From positions 1 through 64,000 of the forward strand of contig JAYUKY010000131.1 of NCBI GenBank assembly GCA_043764015.1: a stretch of 64,000 bases of DNA, given 5' to 3'. Below are positions 51,686 through 59,761 of the stretch, piece after piece (within the stretch, counting starts at the first letter, position 1; each line of letters starts with the position of its first letter). This DNA comes from JANYGM01 sp043764015. Its GTDB lineage: Bacteria; Bacteroidota; Bacteroidia; Cytophagales; Thermonemataceae. The translations under genes were made by a program, and so were the position numbers. Below the pieces are notes generated by a model. The model had not been told where the DNA came from and searched no databases. It saw nothing but the letters and a program-made list of their open reading frames with translations.

Positions 51686-52495
51686 ATGTCACAAAAACGA
51701 ATCTTTCTATTTATAATTATCTCTATTTTATTTTTGACAGGAATTTATGTTTTTTGTCAGTATAAAAATAATACAAAAGAAGAAACAAAAGACCATCTTA
51801 AAAAAGATAGTATTTCTAAAAATATTGAAGATTATACTGAAAATAATTTATTTATAACTTATGTTTTAAACACGCAAAAGCAGGATTTAAAACTCTATTG
51901 GAAAGACGAAAAACAAAGGCATTTCAAAACTATAAAAAGTTTAAAAGCATTTCTGGAAATAAAAAATCAGGATTTAGTATTCGCAATGAATGCAGGAATG
52001 TATAAAAAAGATTATTCTCCCAACGGACTTTTTATTGAAAATCAGTTGCAAAAAGCACCCCTAGACACCACAAGCGGAAAAGGGAATTTTTACCTAAAAC
52101 CAAATGGTATTTTTTATCTAACAACAGAAAATACACCTTTTGTTTGTACTACAAGCATATTTATTGATAAAAAAATAGTTATTGATAGCATTAAATATGC
52201 TACACAATCTGGTCCAATGCTCGTCATTGATGGGCAGATTCATAAGGAGTTTAGAGAAAATTCTAAAAACTTAAATATCAGAAATGGTGTAGGAATTTTG
52301 CCCAATAATGAAGTGCTTTTTGTGATGTCAAAAAAGGAAATAAATTTTTATGACTTTGCTAATTACTTCAAATTGATGGGTTGCAAAAATGCTTTGTACC
52401 TTGATGGTAATGTTTCTCGCACTTATTTACCAGAAAAAAATTGGGTGCAATTAGACGGTAATTTTGGCGTAATTTTTGGAGTAAGCACTCAATAA
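51686..52495 (+). CDS. Phosphodiester glycosidase family protein (DUF2233/NAGPA)
   Basis: 269 residues from the ATG at 51686 (MSQKRIFLFIIISILFL), starting with an uncleaved or lipid-free membrane helix. Family motifs: FAMNAGMYKKDYSPNGLFIE, KPNGIFYLT, QSGPMLVIDG, IRNGVGILPNNEVLFVMS and ALYLDGNVSRTYLP. The family is related to human uncovering enzyme, which removes sugar from phosphodiesters; bacterial substrates are probably sugar phosphodiesters on the surface or cyclic nucleotides. A TTG-initiated extension of 5 codons is unlikely. Confidence 0.9.
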   Translation: MSQKRIFLFIIISILFLTGIYVFCQYKNNTKEETKDHLKKDSISKNIEDYTENNLFITYVLNTQKQDLKLYWKDEKQRHFKTIKSLKAFLEIKNQDLVFAMNAGMYKKDYSPNGLFIENQLQKAPLDTTSGKGNFYLKPNGIFYLTTENTPFVCTTSIFIDKKIVIDSIKYATQSGPMLVIDGQIHKEFRENSKNLNIRNGVGILPNNEVLFVMSKKEINFYDFANYFKLMGCKNALYLDGNVSRTYLPEKNWVQLDGNFGVIFGVSTQ

Positions 52496-52629
52496 GATAA
52501 ACTTTTAATCTTAGAATAGTGCAAAAATATTTTCATTTGCTCTTAAATAATATATTTATAAATTTTCAAACATTTAATATTTTTCAAAAAATAAATCAAA
52601 AAATAAATCTTAATACTCAAAATTTTTGT

Positions 52630-52637
52630 TATTTTTG
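52630..52637 (+). promoter_or_regulatory. -7 promoter element TATTTTTG
   Basis: Exact TAnnTTTG match 36 bases before the pdhA ATG. No clear -33 TTTG. Confidence 0.4.
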
Positions 52638-52672
52638 TGGGAATAGATTAAAATCCAAAATTTACCTTATTT

Positions 52673-53734
52673 ATGGCAACAATTGCATCAAAATCTGCTG
52701 ATAAAGCAAGTGCTAAAGCGAATGCTAAGGCTTCTAAAAAAGAAGCAAAATATAATTTTTCTAAGGAGCAATACCTAGAATGGTTTGAAAAAATGTTGCT
52801 TATCCGCCGTTTTGAGGAGAAAGCAGGACAATTATACGGAAAACAAAAAATAAAAGGCTTTTGCCATTTATATATAGGGCAAGAAGCCTGCGCTGTGGGT
52901 GCTGCAAGCGCACTTACCAAAGATGACAAATGGATTACGGCATACCGTGACCACGGGCATCCGTTGGCACTAGGAACGCCCCCACGTGCTGTAATGGCAG
53001 AATTATATGCAAAAGCTACGGGTTGCTCCAAAGGAAAAGGCGGTTCTATGCACATTTTTGATAAAAACGTCAATTTTGTAGGCGGACACGGTATTGTAGG
53101 CGGACAAATTCCGTTGGGTGCAGGTCTTGCGTTTGCAGAGCAATATAATGGCACGAAAAATCTCTGTATTTGCTATATGGGTGATGGTGCGGTGCGTCAG
53201 GGCGCATTACACGAGGCTTTTAATATGGCTATGCTTTGGAAACTTCCTGTTATCTTTGTGGTAGAAAACAATGGCTACGCAATGGGAACATCTGTTGGAC
53301 GTACCTCAAATGTAACAGAACTTTATACATTAGGTGAATCTTATGATATGCCTTCTGAAAGCGTTGATGCAATGAGTGTAGAAGAGGTACATTTGGCGGT
53401 AGCTCGTGCTGCAGAACGTGCTAGAAAAGGTGATGGACCTACTTTTTTGGAGTTTAAAACATACCGTTACAAAGGGCATTCTATGTCTGACCCTGCAAAA
53501 TACCGTACAAAAGAAGAACTTGAAGCCTACAAAATGCTTGACCCAATTGAGCAAGCTCGTGCCGTTATTTTGAGGGAAAAATACGCCACAGAGGTTTATT
53601 TTGAAGAACTTGAAGAAAAATTGCGTTTGCTTGTGGAGGATTCAGTGCAATTTGCAGAAGATTCTCCTTATCCAGAGGCATCAGAAGCCTACACAGACGT
53701 TTATATGGAAGAATATCCATTTTTGAAGGAATAA
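52673..53734 (+). CDS. pdhA: Pyruvate dehydrogenase E1 component, alpha subunit
   Basis: Thiamine-diphosphate-dependent subunit of pyruvate dehydrogenase. 353 residues, a little above the usual 330 because of a Lys/Ala-rich N-terminal extension (SADKASAKANAKASKKEAKY, residues 7-26). Motifs: LIRRFEEKAGQLYG, GQEACAVGAASALT, HGHPLALG, GGSMHIFD, GGQIPLGAGLAFA and the thiamine-binding GDGAVRQGALHEAFNMA with ENNGYAMGT. The phosphorylation-loop-like YKGHSMSDPAKYRTKEE is present. The beta subunit and E2 are not adjacent here. A heptad inverted repeat starts right after the stop. Confidence 0.96.
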   Translation: MATIASKSADKASAKANAKASKKEAKYNFSKEQYLEWFEKMLLIRRFEEKAGQLYGKQKIKGFCHLYIGQEACAVGAASALTKDDKWITAYRDHGHPLALGTPPRAVMAELYAKATGCSKGKGGSMHIFDKNVNFVGGHGIVGGQIPLGAGLAFAEQYNGTKNLCICYMGDGAVRQGALHEAFNMAMLWKLPVIFVVENNGYAMGTSVGRTSNVTELYTLGESYDMPSESVDAMSVEEVHLAVARAAERARKGDGPTFLEFKTYRYKGHSMSDPAKYRTKEELEAYKMLDPIEQARAVILREKYATEVYFEELEEKLRLLVEDSVQFAEDSPYPEASEAYTDVYMEEYPFLKE

Positions 53735-53738
53735 TTTT

Positions 53739-53870
53739 GAAGTGTGAGGTGTGAAGTGTGAGGTTTTGATGTAAATACATTGTTTGTTGTCAAAAAAGTA
53801 CCTCACATATCGCACCTCACATATCGCACCTCACATATCACACATCACATATCACACATCACACATCAAA
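53739..53870. repeat. Longest heptad inverted repeat, between pdhA and the DUF3127 gene
   Basis: Left arm GTGTGAG, GTGTGAA, GTGTGAG (about 53742-53762). Core GTAAATACATTGTTTG (53771-53786) and a CAAAAAAG stretch. The right arm is ten unbroken 7-mers from 53801 to 53870 (CCTCACA, TATCGCA, CCTCACA, TATCGCA, CCTCACA, TATCACA, CATCACA, TATCACA, CATCACA, CATCAAA). It ends 12 bases before the next ATG. Confidence 0.85.
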
Positions 53871-53882
53871 AAATATAAGAAA

Positions 53883-54299
53883 ATGAGTCTTGAAATAAAA
53901 GGAAAAATAGTAAAAATTTTAGGTGTACAAGTAGGAAATAACGCTAAAGGAGAATGGAAAAAGCAAGATTTTGTTTTGGAAACTTCTGATGCATATCCTA
54001 AAAAGATATGTATTTGTGTTTGGAATGACAAAATTTCTGCGCTTGAAAGCCATTCAGAAGGTGATGAAGTAAGCGTAATGTTTACTATTGCCTCTCGTGA
54101 GTACAACGAAAAATGGTACACAGACGTTACAGCGCAAAGTATTGAATCTTTGGGTGGGAAATCTGCATCTAGCGGTGCGACTAATCCGTACAAAGCAACA
54201 GAAACGAAGCCAAAAGCCGTTAAAACTGCAAGTATTGACGAAATAAATGACCAATTAGCCACTATTTCTGGCGGAAATGAAGATGATTTGCCATTTTAA
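53883..54299 (+). CDS. DUF3127 protein with SSB-like C-terminal tip
   Basis: 138 residues from the ATG at 53883 (MSLEIKGKIVKILGVQ). The frame also opens 33 codons earlier, but that segment is the heptad array. The first 90 residues are a small beta-barrel, probably an OB-like fold (KKQDFVLETSDAYPKKICIC, VSVMFTIASREYNEKWYTDV). After a Ser/Thr/Ala/Lys linker the protein ends GGNEDDLPF, very like the acidic tip of SSB (DDDIPF), which recruits DNA-repair proteins. DUF3127 is common in Bacteroidota and of unknown function; single-strand nucleic-acid binding is a fair inference. Confidence 0.85.
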   Translation: MSLEIKGKIVKILGVQVGNNAKGEWKKQDFVLETSDAYPKKICICVWNDKISALESHSEGDEVSVMFTIASREYNEKWYTDVTAQSIESLGGKSASSGATNPYKATETKPKAVKTASIDEINDQLATISGGNEDDLPF

Positions 54300-54337
54300 A
54301 TAAAAACATTCTACAAAAATATTTCTACAAAAATAGT

Positions 54338-55300
54338 ATGAAAATTTCACAAAAATTGCTTCTCGTTGCTGGTTTTGGGCTTATTATGACTGCTTGCGAC
54401 ACAAAAGATAAGCCAAAAGCAAATAATATAGATTCTACGGCATTCAATAAAAATGCTAAAAAAGATACCACAGGGCTAAATGAAGGCATTAAAAGCGTTG
54501 CTGATGCTTTTCCTTCCCCTGTTGATTTTGTGTCGCATATCAACCAAGCTAAGATTGCGTATGATGAAAAATGGTTGAATTCTCCAGCAAATGTTTCTAA
54601 TTATCTGACTGTTTCACAAAAAACAGCCCTAAATTTGGGTGCTTATATGGCTGATTTGGGTTATGTGGCATTGTATTCTAAAAATCAGGCATCATTGGAT
54701 TATCTTAAAGTTGTCAAAAAACTTTCTGACCAACTCAATATTTTGAGTGATGATATGAAAACGCTTGTAACACGTTTTGAACAAAATATCAATGTAAGAG
54801 ATTCTCTTTTGAGCATCACACGTGAGGGTTATGGCACAGTTGATGAGTATTTGAGAGGAAAAAGCAATAGAAAAGATTTAGCCTCTTTGATTTTAGCTGG
54901 AAGTTGGATAGAAGGGCTTTATGCTACAAATACGGCACTTTTGTCTTCCCCTGATATAGAAAAAAATGAGCCTATGAAAACTATTCTTTGGAGAATTGGC
55001 GCACAAAAACGCTCTCTTACCAATCTTGTCGGGATTTTGGAGAAACAAGAAGACAATGAAACAACTAAAAATCTTCTTGTAAAACTCAAAGAATTACAGA
55101 AAATCTATGAAAAAGTAAACGTAACAGATGCAAAACCAGAAGAAACAACTATTTTAGATTTAGCTGAAATCCAAAGTATTGAAGAAATTACTAATAAAGT
55201 GATTTTGAGCCAAATCAGTAAAGTTGATATTACTTTTGACACATTCAAAGAAATAGCTAAAAAAACGGCTGAAATACGTACTTTTATGGTTGAAAAGTAA
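54338..55300 (+). CDS. Hypothetical lipoprotein, mostly helical
   Basis: 320 residues with a lipoprotein signal (LLLVAGFGLIMTAC, Cys at residue 20). After an Asn/Asp/Lys-rich tether the protein is almost wholly alpha-helical (VSNYLTVSQKTALNLGAYMA, LVTRFEQNINVRDSLLSITR). There is no catalytic motif. Helical lipoproteins of this kind are frequent in Bacteroidota; the partner is unknown. It follows the DUF3127 gene by 38 nt and precedes the DUF1905 gene by 30 nt, all on the same strand, which suggests one transcript. Confidence 0.7.
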   Translation: MKISQKLLLVAGFGLIMTACDTKDKPKANNIDSTAFNKNAKKDTTGLNEGIKSVADAFPSPVDFVSHINQAKIAYDEKWLNSPANVSNYLTVSQKTALNLGAYMADLGYVALYSKNQASLDYLKVVKKLSDQLNILSDDMKTLVTRFEQNINVRDSLLSITREGYGTVDEYLRGKSNRKDLASLILAGSWIEGLYATNTALLSSPDIEKNEPMKTILWRIGAQKRSLTNLVGILEKQEDNETTKNLLVKLKELQKIYEKVNVTDAKPEETTILDLAEIQSIEEITNKVILSQISKVDITFDTFKEIAKKTAEIRTFMVEK

Positions 55301-55330
55301 GATAAACTAATCAACTACCAAATTTGAATT

Positions 55331-55807
55331 ATGAATTTTATTATAGAAAATGAAAAAATAGAAATTCAACATATTCCTGGAAATGGTGCTTGGACTTATC
55401 ATCTGATAATACCAAATACCAAAAATATAAAAGGAAAATGGGGTGACTTGAAAGTATCTGGAAAAATTGACAACTACGAAATAAAGAATAAAAACTTAGC
55501 CCCTTTAAAGCATTCAGACAAAAAAATGTCATTGAATTCCGAAATTAGAAATTTTATTGGAAAAAGTGGCGGAGAAACGGTAAACGTAACGCTTTATCTT
55601 GAAAATGAAAATTCAGAAAATAAGAATAATGAAATGATTTTTGAATGTTTTAAAGATGCAGAAGTTTTGGATATATTCAAAAAAATGAAAATTGACGAAC
55701 AGAATGAAATAATACAAAGTATAAATTCATCAGCAACTGAAAACCAGAAAGCGGAAAAAATTATAAAATTTATTGCAAAACTTGAACAAATAAATTTTAC
55801 AAGTTAG
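55331..55807 (+). CDS. DUF1905/YdeI-like protein
   Basis: 158 residues. The N-terminal 95 match DUF1905: GNGAWTYHLIIPNT, KWGDLKVSGKIDNYEI, KKMSLNSEIRNFIGKSGGET and VNVTLYLENEN, a beta-barrel fold that includes the characteristic AW-Y strand and the lRk-lGk-aGd motif. The C-terminal 50 residues are helical (AEKIIKFIAKLEQIN) and resemble the YdeI/OmpD-associated region. The family is linked to bacteriocin resistance by annotation only. It is the third gene of a close-packed run (54.3-57.3 kb). Confidence 0.8.
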   Translation: MNFIIENEKIEIQHIPGNGAWTYHLIIPNTKNIKGKWGDLKVSGKIDNYEIKNKNLAPLKHSDKKMSLNSEIRNFIGKSGGETVNVTLYLENENSENKNNEMIFECFKDAEVLDIFKKMKIDEQNEIIQSINSSATENQKAEKIIKFIAKLEQINFTS

Positions 55808-55853
55808 AGTTTAAGCCTTGTTTAATGAAATAATTAATTACAACAATTATTTT

Positions 55854-56180
55854 ATGTCAAAAAACGTAAAAAACAACAATGGTGTAGTCTATTCTACTAA
55901 TCCTGATTTTATTTTTGAGGAAGAAACAAAAGAAGAAACACTTTTGCCAGAAAAACAAAATCTAAAAGTTTTATTAGATAAAAAAGCTCGTGCAGGAAAG
56001 AAAGTTACACTTGTAGAAGGTTTTGTAGGTGATAATGAAGCTCTTACAGGACTTGCAAAATTACTTAAAAATAAATGTGGCGTTGGTGGAAGTGCCAAAG
56101 ATGGACAAATTATTATTCAAGGAGATTTTAGAGAAAAAATACTAGAAATCTTACATAAAGAAAAATACAAAGCAAAATAA
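55854..56180 (+). CDS. SUI1/eIF1-like translation factor (YciH type)
   Basis: 108 residues from the ATG at 55854 (MSKNVKNNNGVVYSTNP); the frame opens 12 codons earlier without support. The SUI1 fold covers the C-terminal 75 residues: ARAGKKVTLVEGF, LTGLAKLLKNKCGVGGSAKD and GQIIIQGDFREKILEIL. Archaeal and eukaryal homologues check start-codon choice; bacterial YciH affects initiation under stress. That could matter here because the uppS gene seems to lack an ATG, but no direct link is shown. Confidence 0.9.
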   Translation: MSKNVKNNNGVVYSTNPDFIFEEETKEETLLPEKQNLKVLLDKKARAGKKVTLVEGFVGDNEALTGLAKLLKNKCGVGGSAKDGQIIIQGDFREKILEILHKEKYKAK

Positions 56181-56194
56181 TTAAGTTTTTCAAA

Positions 56195-57256
56195 ATGACC
56201 AAAAAAACAATTCTCATCACAGGTGGCGCAGGCTTTATAGGCTCACATGTTGTTAGACTTTTCGTTACTAAATACTCTGATTATAAGATAGTTAATCTTG
56301 ATAAACTCACCTATGCAGGCAATTTGCAGAACATTACTGACATAGAAAATGCACCTAATTATGTGTTTGAAAAAGGAGATATTGTTGATGCAAATTTTGT
56401 GAATGAATTATTTGAAAAGTACCATTTTGATAGTGTTATTCATTTAGCAGCAGAATCTCACGTTGATAGGTCTATCACAAACCCTATGGAGTTTGTGATG
56501 ACCAATGTTGTTGGAACTGTAAATCTCCTAAATACCGCTAAAAACGCTTGGAAAGCAAATTTTTCTGATAAATTATTTTATCACGTTTCTACAGATGAAG
56601 TCTATGGCTCACTTCATAACCCAGAAGAGTTTTTTTTGGAAACTACAGCATACGACCCACAGTCGCCATATTCTGCAGCAAAAGCATCATCAGACCATTT
56701 TGTGCGTGCTTATCACAACACCTACAAAATGCCTGTCGTTATCTCTAATTGTTCCAATAATTATGGAGAAAATCAGTTCCCAGAAAAACTTATTCCTCTG
56801 TTTATTAACAATATACAAACTAATAAAGCTCTACCAGTTTATGGAAAAGGAGAAAATGTTAGAGATTGGCTTTATGTGCAAGACCACGCAAGGGCTATAG
56901 ATGACGTTTTTCATAAAGGGGAAAGTGGAGAAACCTATAATATTGGTGGTTTCAATGAATGGAAAAATCTTGATTTAGTCCTACTTTTGTGCAAAATAAT
57001 GGATAAAAAACTTGGAAGACCAGAAGGCACATCAGAGAAACTTATTAGCTACGTTACAGACCGTGCTGGTCACGACTTGCGCTACGCCATTGATGCAAAA
57101 AAAATAATGAATGAGTTGGGTTGGCAACCTAGCTTGCAGTTTGAAGAAGGATTAGAAAAAACAATAGACTGGTATCTTTCTAATGAAAAATGGCTAAATA
57201 ATGTAACCAGTGGCGAATACCAAAAATATTATGAAATACAATACCTAGATAATTAA
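56195..57256 (+). CDS. rfbB: dTDP-glucose 4,6-dehydratase
   Basis: Converts dTDP-glucose to dTDP-4-keto-6-deoxyglucose, on the route to rhamnose and other deoxysugars. Extended SDR enzyme of 353 residues: NAD motif TGGAGFIGSHV, LAAESHVDRSI, the YSAAK catalytic pair inside YSAAKASSDHFVRAYH, and the dehydratase residues in STDEVYGSL. RAIDDVFHKGESGETYNIGG is also typical. rfbA, rfbC and rfbD are not adjacent. The start lies 14 nt after the SUI1 gene, so it is likely part of the same transcript. Confidence 0.96.
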   Translation: MTKKTILITGGAGFIGSHVVRLFVTKYSDYKIVNLDKLTYAGNLQNITDIENAPNYVFEKGDIVDANFVNELFEKYHFDSVIHLAAESHVDRSITNPMEFVMTNVVGTVNLLNTAKNAWKANFSDKLFYHVSTDEVYGSLHNPEEFFLETTAYDPQSPYSAAKASSDHFVRAYHNTYKMPVVISNCSNNYGENQFPEKLIPLFINNIQTNKALPVYGKGENVRDWLYVQDHARAIDDVFHKGESGETYNIGGFNEWKNLDLVLLLCKIMDKKLGRPEGTSEKLISYVTDRAGHDLRYAIDAKKIMNELGWQPSLQFEEGLEKTIDWYLSNEKWLNNVTSGEYQKYYEIQYLDN

Positions 57257-57265
57257 ATAATTATG

Positions 57266-57292
57266 AATTTTCCACCCTAAGGTTGGAAAATT
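57266..57292 (+). terminator. Hairpin after rfbB
   Basis: AATTTTCCA (57266-57274) pairs with TGGAAAATT (57284-57292); the 9-base loop also contains complementary ACC and GGT. The T-tract is short. Confidence 0.45.
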
Positions 57293-57327
57293 ATATTATT
57301 ATCTTTCCCAACCTATAAACCCCCAAA

Positions 57328-58131
57328 ATGAAATTTTTTCTATACCTGTTTATTCTTATAAATATTTCTCTGAATTTTTCTTGCAAAAAGAACAAAATCA
57401 ACAAAACAATCACCATCACTCCTATCCTAAAAGACAATCTAAAAGATAGTTTGGCAAATGTTACTCAACCCAAAACAACACTAGAAGAACTGTCTTTTAC
57501 TTATTTTGATGCAAAAGCAAAACTAGATTTTGAAGATGGAGAAAATGATTTTAAGGCTCGTGCAGATATACGTATGCGCAAAGATAGCATTATTTGGATT
57601 AGGATTTCTGTTTTGTCGTTTGAGGGAATACGCTTGAAAGCTACCAAAGATTCAGTGCATATTATTGATTATCAGAAAAAAGAATACCTCCAATTTGACT
57701 ATAAAGGGTTGTCAGAAATACTATTATTTGACATCAATTATGCACTTTTGCAAAGCGTGATTTTAGGGGAAATGCCTATGCCCAAACTTAGAATTAGTAG
57801 TATTGTACTCGTTGATGGTCAAGATGTTATTAGGCAAATTTCTTCTAAAATAAATGTAGATAATTATGTCAATAAAACGCATAACCGTATTGAGAAAGTT
57901 GTTGCAAAAGAAAATAATACTTCCAATGCCTTAGAACTTTCTTATACGAAATTTGAAACAGAAAATTCTCTTAATAAACCCTTTGCCAATACTATTTTAG
58001 CCCTTTTAAGCTACAAAGGCGCAAACAAAGAACACAATACAAAAATAGATATTGACTACAAAAAGTATAAATTTGTGGATACAACACTAGAATTTCCGTT
58101 TAAAGTGCCTGATAGCTATAAAAGAAAGTAA
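57328..58131 (+). CDS. DUF4292 lipoprotein (LolA/LppX-like fold)
   Basis: 267 residues with a short lipoprotein signal (LFILINISLNFSC, Cys at about 19). The mature domain (FTYFDAKAKLDFEDGENDFK, ADIRMRKDSIIWIRISVL, GIRLKATKDSVHIIDYQKKE) is DUF4292, a beta-sheet half-barrel related to LolA and LolB. The family is widespread in Bacteroidota, often near envelope genes, and may carry lipids or lipopolysaccharide to the outer membrane, but this is inferred from fold only. A heptad array follows its stop. Confidence 0.85.
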   Translation: MKFFLYLFILINISLNFSCKKNKINKTITITPILKDNLKDSLANVTQPKTTLEELSFTYFDAKAKLDFEDGENDFKARADIRMRKDSIIWIRISVLSFEGIRLKATKDSVHIIDYQKKEYLQFDYKGLSEILLFDINYALLQSVILGEMPMPKLRISSIVLVDGQDVIRQISSKINVDNYVNKTHNRIEKVVAKENNTSNALELSYTKFETENSLNKPFANTILALLSYKGANKEHNTKIDIDYKKYKFVDTTLEFPFKVPDSYKRK

Positions 58132-58175
58132 TACGAAATACGAAGTTTGAGGTACGAGGTACGAAAAATACAGTT
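58132..58175. repeat. Heptad array (GTACGAG class) with AAATACAG core
   Basis: TACGAAA, TACGAAG, TTTGAGG, TACGAGG, TACGAAA, then AATACAGTTTTCCAT. It starts directly after the DUF4292 stop. Single arm. Confidence 0.7.
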
Positions 58176-58232
58176 TTCCATAAAAATCTAAAATATACAA
58201 AGCAATTTTAGTAAACTTAATCTAAATTTTTG

Positions 58233-58240
58233 TATATTTG
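58233..58240 (+). promoter_or_regulatory. -7 promoter element TATATTTG ahead of nusA
   Basis: Exact TAnnTTTG match, 158 bases upstream of the nusA ATG. A hairpin with T-run follows 13 bases downstream. Confidence 0.5.
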
Positions 58241-58252
58241 CACCAGCATTAC

Positions 58253-58282
58253 AAGGGGTTTGATTTATCAAATCCTTTTTTG
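58253..58282 (+). promoter_or_regulatory. Attenuator-like hairpin in the nusA leader
   Basis: AAGGGGTTTGA (58253-58263) pairs with TCAAATCCTTTT (58268-58279; two G-T pairs) around TTTA and is followed by six T. It lies just downstream of the presumed promoter and before nusA, so it could be an early terminator that responds to NusA itself. Confidence 0.5.
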
Positions 58283-58397
58283 TATCAAAAAAATGCTAAA
58301 AAAGCACTAAAAAAATATTAAATTTATTGATTATCAATGTTTTATGATAATTATATTTATTCATAAAACACAATAAAAAATCATAATTACCTAGAAT

Positions 58398-59639
58398 ATG
58401 TTAGATAGCAAGCAACTCACAGAGTCTTTTATGGAATTTGCCAAAGATAAAGGCATTGACCGCCCAACAATGATTAGCGTTTTGGAAGAAGTGTTTAAGA
58501 CAATGATACGCAAAAAATATGGTCACGACGACAATTTTAACGTCATTATCAACGCTGATGGTGATTTGGAGATTTTTCAAAATAGAGAAATTGTGGCAGA
58601 TGACGACGAGGAAATAAACGACCTTACCAAATTTATTTCGCTTACAGATGCGCAAAAATTGCAGGCTGATTTTGAAATTGGAGAGGAAGTTTCTGAAGTA
58701 ATTGATCCAGATAGTTTTGGCAGACGTATTGTACAGACAGGTAGACAAACCCTAATGCAAAAAATCAAAGATTTGGAGAAAGAAGGGCTTTTTTATAAAT
58801 ACAAAGATGTTGTAGGCGACATTGTAGTAGGTGAAATTTATCAGATTGTTGGACGTGATATTATTGTGATGGACGCAGAAGGAAATGAACTACTTTTGCC
58901 AAAATCCCAACAAATCAGCAAAGACCGTTTCCGCAAAGGCGACAACATAAAAGCCGTTATTGAGAAAGTAGAGCTACATAATGGTACACCTCGTATTATT
59001 TTATCTCGTACTTCTCCAAAATTTTTGGAAAAACTTTTTGAACAAGAAGTACCAGAAGTTTTTGAGAAAAATATCATTATTAGAAAAGTAGTGCGTGAAC
59101 CAGGTGAGCGTGCAAAAGTTGCCGTAGAATCTTTTGATGAGCGTATTGACCCAGTCGGGGCGTGTGTGGGTATGAAAGGCTCACGTATTCACGCCATTGT
59201 GAGGGAGTTAGGAAACGAAAATATTGATGTTATCAATTTTACAGATAATACAGACCTTTACATACAACGTGCGCTTGCACCTGCAAAAATTATTTCTATT
59301 AAAATTGAAAACGGACGTGCTGCCGTTACTTTGAAAGCTGACCAAGTGTCGCTTGCCATTGGTAGAAATGGGCAAAACATCAAATTGGCAAGCCGTTTGG
59401 TGGATTTAGAGATAGATGTTTTTAGAGAAAATGAGGAAATGGAAGATGATGAAGACATTGATTTGATGGAATTTGAGGACGAAATAGACACTTGGATGCT
59501 CCAAGAACTACGCAGAATTGGACTTGATACTGCAAAATCAGTACTCATTATCCCAAAAGAAGAGCTTTTGAAACGTACTGATTTGGAAGAAGAAAATATT
59601 GATTTTATATTTGAAGTTATCCAGAAAGAATTTGAATAA
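58398..59639 (+). CDS. nusA: Transcription termination/antitermination factor NusA
   Basis: Binds RNA polymerase and modulates pausing, termination and antitermination. 413 residues: N-terminal domain (about 1-125; DSKQLTESFMEFAKDKGIDR), S1 domain (about 130-200; VGEIYQIVGRDIIVMDAEGN), KH1 (about 225-300; VGACVGMKGSRIHAIVRELG) and KH2 (SLAIGRNGQNIKLASRLVDL), then an acidic C-terminal segment (EEMEDDEDIDLMEF). In most Bacteroidota nusA lies in rimP-nusA-infB; here rimP and infB are absent and smpB follows. It ends with a terminator. Confidence 0.97.
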   Translation: MLDSKQLTESFMEFAKDKGIDRPTMISVLEEVFKTMIRKKYGHDDNFNVIINADGDLEIFQNREIVADDDEEINDLTKFISLTDAQKLQADFEIGEEVSEVIDPDSFGRRIVQTGRQTLMQKIKDLEKEGLFYKYKDVVGDIVVGEIYQIVGRDIIVMDAEGNELLLPKSQQISKDRFRKGDNIKAVIEKVELHNGTPRIILSRTSPKFLEKLFEQEVPEVFEKNIIIRKVVREPGERAKVAVESFDERIDPVGACVGMKGSRIHAIVRELGNENIDVINFTDNTDLYIQRALAPAKIISIKIENGRAAVTLKADQVSLAIGRNGQNIKLASRLVDLEIDVFRENEEMEDDEDIDLMEFEDEIDTWMLQELRRIGLDTAKSVLIIPKEELLKRTDLEEENIDFIFEVIQKEFE

Positions 59640-59687
59640 ATTTTATAAAAATTTGAATTTGGAAACGAACTAAATATTGGAAAAATG

Positions 59688-59727
59688 AAAATCACCTTTC
59701 TAAATTTTATATTTGAAAGGTGATTTT
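59688..59727 (+). terminator. nusA terminator
   Basis: AAAATCACCTTTC (59688-59700) is perfectly inverted at 59715-59727 around an A/T-rich loop and followed by T-rich sequence. Confidence 0.85.
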
Positions 59728-59761
59728 TGTTATCAAATGTGAATTAATAAACATTAGCAAA

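Noticed and set aside
52519..52701. 60-codon frame overlapping the pdhA start
   Set aside because: Lys/Asn/Phe-rich A/T readout that overlaps the promoter element and the well-supported pdhA start.
53739..53870. CRISPR array or variable-number minisatellite
   Set aside because: The unit is only 7 bp, there are no spacers, and no cas gene is present; it belongs to the heptad family.
57328..58131. Signal for a broken rimP upstream of nusA
   Set aside because: The gene is an intact DUF4292 lipoprotein; there is no trace of RimP sequence.
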